From Anaeromyces robustus (lineage: Eukaryota; Neocallimastigomycota; Neocallimastigomycetes; Neocallimastigales; Neocallimastigaceae), in assembly GCA_002104895.1 (NCBI GenBank), contig MCFG01000740.1, positions 1-11,802 of the forward strand: a stretch of DNA of 11,802 bases. Direction: 5' to 3'. The notes beneath the pieces were generated by a model. The model ran no database searches and was not told the origin of the DNA. It was given only the letters and a program-made list of their open reading frames with translations. The position numbers were made by a program, and so were the translations under genes. Below are positions 1 through 5,971 of this stretch, piece by piece. The number at the start of each line of letters is the position of its first letter. Position 1 is the stretch's first letter.

Positions 1-2
1 AT

Positions 3-1514
3 AATTGTTCCAACTATGGAGTTTCATGTGGTAGTTCAATCTGTTGTGGTGGTCTCTTTGCTGATGACATTGTTCTCATTGCTCCTACCAAGAGTAAACT
101 CAGAGCACTTTTATCTCGTGTACACGATTGGGCCAAAACCAACGAAATGACCTTTGGTATCAACAAATGTGCTACAATGGTTATTAAACCACTTAAACTC
201 TCTCTTCCTCATAATTATTCTGACCCGACCTTCTTTCTAGGTATCAATAAAATTCCTAAAACATCTTCCTATAAATATCTTGGTATCCCTTTTGACAATT
301 CTTTTTCCCTTAAACCTATCATTTCTAATCTTAATTCAAAACTTAACCTGACTATAAATTCATTCTCTCGTTTTCTCCTTAACCGCAACATCCCATTGGT
401 TCTTAAACGAAGAATTCTTTCTTCCCATATTATCGGTATCTTAAATTACTATTCCCCCCTTTTAGGTTCAAATAAGACTAAAACCAAAAAAGCCCAATCT
501 ATATTTAATAGAGGTCTATTTTGGAGTCTTGGACATAAATCTACCAACCCTAACACATGTACCTATTCCATTTCTCGCGAATTTTGGTTCATTCCCTTCT
601 CAGCTATTTGTGCTATTGCTCAAATTCGTTGTTTCGATAAATGGGGAAAATCTTCTTGTATTATTAAAGAACTAATCACAAATATTCCTACTATGCCTTA
701 TTATTATTCATGGACTAAAGAATCTCGTACCCTAAAAAAGAAATTATCAGGTCTTACTAAAGAGGAAATTATTGATAAGTATATAACTAGAGATGTGCTA
801 ACAAAAAATCCAGCTAAAAGAGCTTCTATATACTTGGAATGTAAATATGGACCTTCTAAAGATATACAGGATCTTGCTTTATCATACCCCCAATACCAAC
901 TGGGGTTCTTCTGGATTATGAGAATACGCAGCGGTTTTCAGTTTAACTATAAGTTTCTACTTAAAGGTAAGTCTTCACTTGAAAACTTTCCTACTTGCTG
1001 CCCTTGCTGTGGTGAAAAAACGCAAAGTTTCTCTCATTGGATATTCAATTGTAAGGCCTTTGAACAGGATAGAAATACTTTTATTAAACACAATGTTGAC
1101 TTAAACTCGAAGTTCACCCAAATTAATCGAACTAACTCACTGGGATTTTCTGAGGACTTAGACGAAGATTTTGAAAATAATATATATTACTTGATGCTTA
1201 ACGCTTTCCTTGATGGGTGTTATGCATTTGATAAACTAGATATTAAGAGGGAACGGAGATGGTGGCGTGGACAACTTTTCAAAGGTTCACCCGAGTCTCC
1301 TGTTCCGTATATTGTGGGTCTGTCGCATTTTCTTACTGTTGTCATGCCAATTGTGAATATTTCCTTTCGGATTCTTCTTAATTGGTATAATAACAATAAG
1401 AACACTCCGGGCGGCTTCAAGGGCGTCGACGTCGAAAAGATAAGGCATGGAATTTATTCCGACACGGATTCGAATGGTATCTCATTCGTTGAATGGGAGA
1501 GGTTAGAAGTTTAA
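3..1514 (+). CDS. LINE reverse transcriptase ORF, C-terminal part (5' end outside window)
   Basis: The frame is open from the window edge, so the ATG at 147 is an internal Met and not the start. Read from position 3, the protein shows the RT active-site box LFADDIVL (FADD at 57-68, the usual YADD/FADD of LINE enzymes). It continues with the thumb-side motif NEMTFGINKC and then YLGIPF (from 276). A C-terminal zinc knuckle C-x2-C-x8-H-x4-C spans 999-1052 (CPCC...H...C), as in many LINE ORF2 proteins. No RNase H domain is recognisable in the C-terminal region. The ORF ends in TAA at 1512-1514, inside a short inverted repeat (AGAAGTT-T-AACTTCT, 1505-1519). The expected function is target-primed reverse transcription of the element RNA. 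Its GC content is visibly higher than that of the surrounding DNA. The upstream QGxPLSP motif, endonuclease and any ORF1 are not in the window. Confidence 0.9.
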   Translation, partial: NCSNYGVSCGSSICCGGLFADDIVLIAPTKSKLRALLSRVHDWAKTNEMTFGINKCATMVIKPLKLSLPHNYSDPTFFLGINKIPKTSSYKYLGIPFDNSFSLKPIISNLNSKLNLTINSFSRFLLNRNIPLVLKRRILSSHIIGILNYYSPLLGSNKTKTKKAQSIFNRGLFWSLGHKSTNPNTCTYSISREFWFIPFSAICAIAQIRCFDKWGKSSCIIKELITNIPTMPYYYSWTKESRTLKKKLSGLTKEEIIDKYITRDVLTKNPAKRASIYLECKYGPSKDIQDLALSYPQYQLGFFWIMRIRSGFQFNYKFLLKGKSSLENFPTCCPCCGEKTQSFSHWIFNCKAFEQDRNTFIKHNVDLNSKFTQINRTNSLGFSEDLDEDFENNIYYLMLNAFLDGCYAFDKLDIKRERRWWRGQLFKGSPESPVPYIVGLSHFLTVVMPIVNISFRILLNWYNNNKNTPGGFKGVDVEKIRHGIYSDTDSNGISFVEWERLEV

Positions 1515-1682
1515 CTTCTTTCCTTTTTTTTTATTTAATATTTTAATTTGATTAATATCTGTAATAAATTTTATTTATTTTTTGTATCTTTTATTACTTG
1601 TATTTAATTTACATTTCATGTAATATTTATGTCACATGTATGTTTATTTTAAATTAATAATATAAATAAAGATTAATCCTAG

Positions 1683-1726
<44 letters not shown>
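1515..1726 (+). other. LINE copy A 3' UTR, AATAAA signal and poly(A) tail
   Basis: This is AT-rich non-coding sequence after the RT stop. It carries AATAAA at 1665-1670, then the 15-nt spacer GATTAATCCTAGTCT, then 41 uninterrupted A at 1686-1726. The same 3' UTR recurs in copy B with a few substitutions and a small indel. The tail therefore marks the 3' end of a reverse-transcribed RNA and is not a random homopolymer. Confidence 0.85.
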
Positions 1727-1728
<2 letters not shown>

Positions 1729-1949
1729 AATGAAATGACATTTAGTATTCAAAAATTTGTTAATATTGATGGTTGTCAAACCAAAGTTTTTTTTTCTTTT
1801 TTTTTTTTTTTTTTTTTATGGAACCTCTTTGACTATCTAGAACCTACTTTCTATCTAAATATCTATGTATGTAATTCTTAAAAATCTCATGCAACACTAT
1901 CTTTAATTCAGAGAGTTTAGTGGACACTTTCTAAATATTTATGTAATTC
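1727..1949. other. Spacer between the two LINE copies
   Basis: No gene is seen. The spacer holds a T-rich run (1787-1817, one C interruption). It also holds a partial extra copy of the sequence that flanks copy B: TTAAAAATCTCATGC at 1878 is followed by a near match to the text starting at 1950. The surrounding segments (about 1847-1910 and 1925-1981) form an imperfect direct duplication offset by roughly 72 bp. Confidence 0.6.
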
Positions 1950-2109
1950 TTAAAATCTCATGCTACACTATCTTTAATTCAAATATTACATCTTTGTTTT
2001 ATATTATTTTTACCATTTAGAGAAGAGTGAAATCATTTATATAATTTCAGAAATTTATTATATTTTTCTTTATACTAAATATATGTTATAGAGTTTTAGA
2101 TAGAATTTT
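1950..2109 (+). repeat. Left direct repeat flanking LINE copy B (probable long target-site duplication)
   Basis: It begins TTAAAATCTCATGCTACAC and ends GTTTTAGATAGAATTTT directly against the 5' truncation point of copy B. The same text resumes straight after the poly(A) of copy B at 2924. The two repeats match over most of their length. They differ at scattered bases and in one replaced stretch following GAGTGAAATC. The placement, one repeat abutting each end of the insert, is that of a target-site duplication, but the length is far above the usual 7-20 bp of L1-like elements. Confidence 0.75.
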
Positions 2110-2715
2110 ATCTTGGTATTCCTTTTGACAATTCTCTATCCCTTAAACCTATTATTTCTAATCTTAATTCAAAACTTAACCTGAGTATAAATTCATTCTC
2201 TCGTTTTCTCCTTAATCGCAACATCTCATTAGTTCTTAAAAGAAGAATTCTTTCTTCCCATATTATCGGTATTTTAAATTACTACTCGCCCCTTTTAGCT
2301 TCAAATAAAATTAAAACCAAAAAAGCCCAATCTATATTTAATAGAGGATTATTTTGGAGTTTTGGACATAAATCTATCAACCCTAACACACGTACCTATT
2401 CCATTTCTCGCGAATTTTGGTTCATTCCCTTCTCAGCAATTTGTGCTATAGCTCAAATTTGTTGTTTCGATAAATGGGGAAAATCTTCTTGTATTATTAA
2501 AGAACTAATCACAAATATTCCTACTATGCCTTATTATTATTCATGGACTAAAGAATCCCGTACCCTAAAAAAGAAATTAAAAGGTTGTTCAAAAGAGGAA
2601 ATTATTGATAAATATATAACTAGAGATGTACTAACAATTAAAAAATCCAGCTAAAAGAGCTTCTATATACTTGGAATGTAAATAATTCGTTGAATGGGAG
2701 AGGTTAGAAGTTTAA
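2109..2715 (+). pseudogene. Broken LINE reverse transcriptase fragment (copy B)
   Basis: Reading in the same frame as copy A, the fragment begins at YLGIPF and stays open for about 180 codons. An extra four bases (ACAATTAAAAAATCC against ACAAAAAATCC in copy A) then shift the frame and give TAA at 2652-2654. Further on, the 636-bp deletion has removed the zinc knuckle and most of the C-terminal region. The position equivalent to copy A's stop is 2713-2715. The RT active site is absent because of the 5' truncation. The piece cannot encode a functional RT. The otherwise intact frame indicates a fairly young insertion. Confidence 0.88.
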
Positions 2716-2884
2716 CTTCTTTCCTTTTTTTTATTTAATATTTTAATTTGATTAATATCTGTAATAAATTTTATTTATTTTTTGTATCTTTTATTACTTG
2801 TATTTAATTTACATTTTATGTATTATATATTTATGTCACATGTATGTTTGTTTTAAATTAATAATATAAATAAAGATTAATCCT

Positions 2885-2923
<39 letters not shown>
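2716..2923 (+). other. LINE copy B 3' UTR and poly(A) tail
   Basis: This is near-identical to the 3' UTR of copy A, including the AATAAAGATTAATCCTAG block. A few substitutions and a small insertion (around 2820-2830) separate the two. The tail of 34 A at 2890-2923 touches the right direct repeat. Confidence 0.85.
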
Positions 2924-2925
<2 letters not shown>

Positions 2926-3090
2926 AAAAATCTCATGCTACACTATCTTTAATTCAGATATTACTTCTTTGTTTTATATTATTTTTACCATTTAGAGAAG
3001 AGTGAAATCCAAATAGTACCCTACACTGAAATTATGTATTATATTTTTCTTTATACTAAATATATGTTATAGAGTTTTAGATAGAATTTT
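2924..3090 (+). repeat. Right direct repeat flanking LINE copy B (probable long target-site duplication)
   Basis: It starts TTAAAAATCTCATGCTACAC immediately after the poly(A) tail and ends GTTTTAGATAGAATTTT at 3090. It then continues into sequence not found on the left side, so it represents the original site's right half. It is about 7 bp longer than the left repeat, owing to an extra A near the start and a divergent stretch after GAGTGAAATCC. Confidence 0.75.
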
Positions 3091-3806
3091 CTTTTTAATA
3101 TTTAATCTATTTTATTTTATATACTAAATCTAATATTATTTATAATAAATTTTGTACTTTAAAAAAAATTAAAAAAAATAAAACATTATAATAAATAGAA
3201 AAAAAAATTTATTAAATGATATATAACTTTTTTTACAGACTTGAAAAATTTTATTTTTATTTATTAATATTATATACTCTTAAACTATATTTATTTATTA
3301 AAAAATTTTATTAAAAAAATAGTATAATACTTATTTTTAATATTTTTATTCAGTGTTTTTTTTTTTTTTTTTGTGTGTTTTTTTATGACAGAATATAATA
3401 GAACATATAGTTATTTAGAGTAGTAATAGATAACTAAAAAGTTACAAAAACAAAATAAAATAAAAATATAATAAAACAAAATAAAACTTCTTTCTTTATT
3501 TGATAATTTTTTTTTATATTTTATTATTATTTTCACTAAATAATAATAAAATAATAATAAATTATGAATCATGAATAATATAAAATCGAAACTATTGTAA
3601 TAATAAAGAATAAAAATAGTGATATTAATGAGTTATAAAATATATATATATATATAAATAATTATTATTATTATTCAATAATATATTAATGAATAATAGT
3701 AATATTTATTTATGAATGATAAAAATAAAAAATAATAATAATGAATCATAACCAATAAATTAAAAAAAAATTACTATTATTATTATTATTTATTATTACT
3801 ATTATC

Positions 3807-3870
<64 letters not shown>

Positions 3871-4067
3871 TTAAGTTTATTAATAAATGTAACATTTTTT
3901 ATGAATAAAGAGAAAAACAAATAAAAAATAAAAATTAATATCTTTTTACTACAAAAATATTTTATAAAAATATATATATATATAAATACAATAACTATCT
4001 TTATTATCACTAGAATATTATTAGAAATTTATTATATTATAGCCAAGTAATTTAACTTATAAAAATA
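3091..4067. other. AT-rich intergenic region, no gene seen
   Basis: This is almost pure A+T with poly(A)/poly(T) runs, TA dinucleotide stretches (about 3642-3655, 3970-3983) and trinucleotide repeats. Open frames here, such as a poly-Ile stretch on the minus strand around 3786-4010, arise from simple repeats and carry no protein signal. Confidence 0.75.
3811..3870. repeat. (ATT)20 microsatellite
   Basis: There are twenty perfect ATT units (AAT on the other strand), preceded at about 3774-3810 by a decayed extension with interruptions. It is a simple-sequence repeat with no coding evidence. Confidence 0.95.
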
Positions 4068-4330
4068 TTTTCTACTTATTATAATCAAATATTACAAGTG
4101 TTTTCTACTTATTATAATCAAATATTACAAGTGTTTTCTACTTATTATAATCAAATATTACAAGTGTTTTCTACTTATTATAATCAAATATTACAATTGT
4201 TTTCTACTTATTATAATCAAATATTACAAGCGTTTTCTACTTATTATAATCGAATATTACAAGTGTTTTCTACTTAATATAATCAAATATTACAAGTGTT
4301 TTCTACTTAATATAATCAAATATTACAAGT
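4068..4330. repeat. 33-bp minisatellite, eight units
   Basis: There are eight head-to-tail units starting at 4068, 4101, 4134, 4167, 4200, 4233, 4266 and 4299. Each begins TTTTCTACTTATTATAATCA and ends CAAATATTACAAGTG or a variant. There are no indels between units and only a few point changes. TTG replaces GTG at the end of unit 4, GCG replaces it in unit 5, CGA replaces CAA in unit 6, and TTAATA replaces TTATTA in units 7 and 8. In one plus-strand frame, units 1-6 read as repeated FSTYYNQILQV. There is no ATG, a stop lies just upstream (4053), and units 7 and 8 contain TAA. A non-coding satellite is the best call. Confidence 0.93.
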
Positions 4331-4486
4331 ATAAAAAATAGATTTGAGAAAATTATGATTACTAATAAAATTTGTTTTGATTGGATTAATATTGTTTTAC
4401 CAAAGATTTTTATAAACTCTAAAAAATATATATATAGAAATTAAATGAATGAATAATAAATAATTCAATAAATCATCTATAAAATT

Positions 4487-4536
4487 AATAAATAAATAAA
4501 TAAATAAATAAGGAATAAATAAATAAATAAATAAAA
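4487..4536. repeat. (AATA)n tetranucleotide repeat
   Basis: AATA units run on both sides of one AGG interruption at 4511-4513. It is a simple repeat in non-coding DNA. Confidence 0.85.
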
Positions 4537-4610
4537 CTAATATAATTTTAAAATATAAATTAATTTATTAAAAAATTGATTTATATGTTTAAATTGGAAT
4601 TATTAATTTT

Positions 4611-4642
4611 ATTATTTATTATTTATTATTTATTATTTATTT
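4611..4642. repeat. (ATTATTT)4 heptanucleotide repeat
   Basis: Four perfect ATTATTT units (4611-4638) are followed by a partial unit. No coding context is present. Confidence 0.85.
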
Positions 4643-5645
4643 AATTAATTGTTATGATAAGGGAAAATTTTATAGTAATTTTAAATTATTTTTTAATATA
4701 AAATGATTTTGATTTTTCTTTTTTTTTTTTATTTTTTTTATTAATTTTTTAATATTATTTTAAAGTTTTTTTTTCTTTTTTTAATAAATAATAATAATAG
4801 TAAAACATTATTATTATTAATTAATAAAACTGTAAAAAAAAATATTTAAAGAAAAGAAAGTATTCAGGAATACTTAAATAATATTTTTTATTAAAAATTA
4901 TAATTAAACGTAAGTGTTTTGTTAAATGTGTTAATATAATAGTAATTAAACAAAAAATAAAAAAAAAGAAATTGATAAAACATCCTTGGATACACGAATT
5001 TAAATCATTGTAATGAAAAAAAAAAATTCAACTATTTAATAAACAAATAAGAAAGGAATATATAATAATTGTTTCCTTTAATAGTTAATAAAATATTATG
5101 AAAAAAAAAAAAAAAGGAAAAGAGAGAGTTACTTATAATATCAGTAAAATAGCATTTAATATAAACTTCGAAATATTAATTGTTTCTCAAATATTTTAAT
5201 GAATAAACATATAATATTTTCTGGTTATAATCATATTTATCAATGAAATTTAAATATATTATCATCTTATGTAAAACTAAATAAATTAATAATTAAAATA
5301 TATATATATGAATTAATTAATAATATAATAAATATAATTCAATTCAATTTTTATTTATAAAATTTTTTATATATTACTATTTTTTCATTAATTTTATTCT
5401 AACATATTATTATTATTATATTTTGTTATAATTTTATAATGGATATATCTTATTATATTATTATTATTCTGGACTATATCAACATATAACTTCATAATAT
5501 TTTGTATAATTATTATAATGCTTTAAAAAAATTGCTTTACCAAAATATCACCAAAATATCTTTATCATAATATATATTTAAATGGATATTATAACTTTTT
5601 TTTTACTTTTTATTTAATCTTATATGAACTTTTTTGTTTTGAACT

Positions 5646-5808
5646 ATATTAATTGAAACAATAAAAAATGGAATAAATGTACCTGACAATTTCATTTTAT
5701 AATATTAACTGAAACAACAAATAATTGAATAAATGTATCTGACATTTTCATTTATATTAACTGAAACAACAAATAATTGAATAAATGTACTTGAAATTTT
5801 AATTTATA
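5646..5808. repeat. Three tandem 52-56 bp imperfect repeats upstream of the tryptophan gene
   Basis: Units start at 5646, 5702 and 5754, each with ATATTAAYTGAAACAA, followed by GAATAAATGTAyyTGA and a T-rich end. Units 2 and 3 are the most alike (ACTGAAACAACAAATAATTG in both). The array ends about 160 bp before the ATG at 5972, so it could lie in the promoter or 5' leader. No known factor site is recognised in it. Confidence 0.8.
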
Positions 5809-5809
5809 A

Positions 5810-5850
5810 TCTATTTATCTATCTATTTATAAATTAGATAGATAAATAGA
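5810..5850. promoter_or_regulatory. Perfect inverted repeat (15-bp stem, 11-nt loop) in the upstream region of the tryptophan gene
   Basis: The left arm TCTATTTATCTATCT (5810-5824) and right arm AGATAGATAAATAGA (5836-5850) are exact reverse complements around the loop ATTTATAAATT. It lies about 120 bp upstream of the ATG. If transcribed it would form a leader hairpin; if not, it could be a cruciform or factor site. In DNA this AT-rich, short inverted repeats occur by chance, but 15 perfect base pairs is long. Confidence 0.6.
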
Positions 5851-5859
5851 ATAAACTGT

Positions 5860-5880
5860 AATTGTAATATTATTACAATT
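5860..5880. promoter_or_regulatory. Second inverted repeat (9-bp stem, 3-nt loop)
   Basis: AATTGTAAT (5860-5868) is reverse-complementary to ATTACAATT (5872-5880) with the spacer ATT. It sits 9 bp after the larger hairpin, giving two stem-loops in a row before the T tract and the start codon. Confidence 0.5.
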
Positions 5881-5897
5881 TGTCAAATTTATCATTC

Positions 5898-5919
5898 TTT
5901 TTTTTTTTTTTTCTTTTTT
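5898..5919 (+). promoter_or_regulatory. T tract upstream of the tryptophan gene
   Basis: Fifteen T, one C and six T lie about 52 bp before the start codon. Pyrimidine and poly(dT) tracts are common nucleosome-depleted promoter elements in fungi. Homopolymers are so frequent in this window that the role is only a possibility. Confidence 0.3.
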
Positions 5920-5971
5920 CATCATAGTTTTAAATAATATTAGAAAAAAAAAATAATATATATAAGTAAAA

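Larger units (their letters stand above)
1..1726 (+). mobile_element. LINE (non-LTR retrotransposon) copy A, 3' portion
   Basis: This is the 3' part of a non-LTR retrotransposon. It consists of an open reading frame already inside the RT palm at the window edge, a 3' UTR of about 170 bp, an AATAAA signal at 1665-1670 and a run of 41 A at 1686-1726. RT followed by a C-terminal zinc knuckle and a genomic poly(A) tail, with no LTR, integrase or RNase H seen, defines the class. The 5' end (ORF1, endonuclease, RT start) lies outside the window. A shorter copy of the same family starts at 2109, and a diverged relative lies on the minus strand at the right edge. The uninterrupted ORF suggests a recent insertion. 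The target-site duplication cannot be tested because the left flank is missing. Confidence 0.9.
2109..2923 (+). mobile_element. LINE copy B, 5'-truncated and internally deleted
   Basis: It is closely similar to copy A from A's position 276 (TATCTTGG) onward. The 5' truncation is typical of target-primed reverse transcription that stopped early. Homology runs to A's position 847, then jumps to A's 1484, so 636 bp are missing, including the zinc-knuckle region. The 3' UTR, AATAAA and a run of 34 A (2890-2923) follow. A blunt junction is seen, with no shared bases at the breakpoint. Differences from copy A in both coding sequence and 3' UTR show that it is a separate insertion and not a simple duplicate of copy A. 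Confidence 0.88.
4331..5645. other. AT-rich intergenic region, no gene seen
   Basis: This is low-complexity A+T with homopolymer runs and several simple repeats. It contains a small inverted repeat, AAGTATTC-AG-GAATACTT (4858-4875), and a perfect 11-bp tandem duplication, ACCAAAATATC (5539-5560). No open frame with protein character, tRNA-like or rRNA-like stretch was noticed on either strand. Confidence 0.7.

Noticed and set aside
1220-1420. 66-codon minus-strand frame inside LINE copy A
   Set aside because: It is antisense to the RT coding region, where the plus-strand frame shows clear LINE character; it has no domain of its own.
1787-1817. T run followed by ATGG, resembling the minus-strand tail of LINE copy C
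   Set aside because: The shared text beyond the homopolymer is only a few bases, with no AATAAA complement at the right distance, so a solo 3' end is not supported.
2682-2695. Copy B deletion as a retroposed splice event
   Set aside because: The missing segment (copy A 848-1483) does not begin with GT or end with AG.
3786-4010. 74-codon minus-strand frame with a poly-Ile stretch
   Set aside because: It is the translation of the (ATT)n microsatellite and A/T runs, with no protein signal.
4068-4330. Possible CRISPR array
   Set aside because: Units follow each other directly with no spacers, and the context is eukaryotic.
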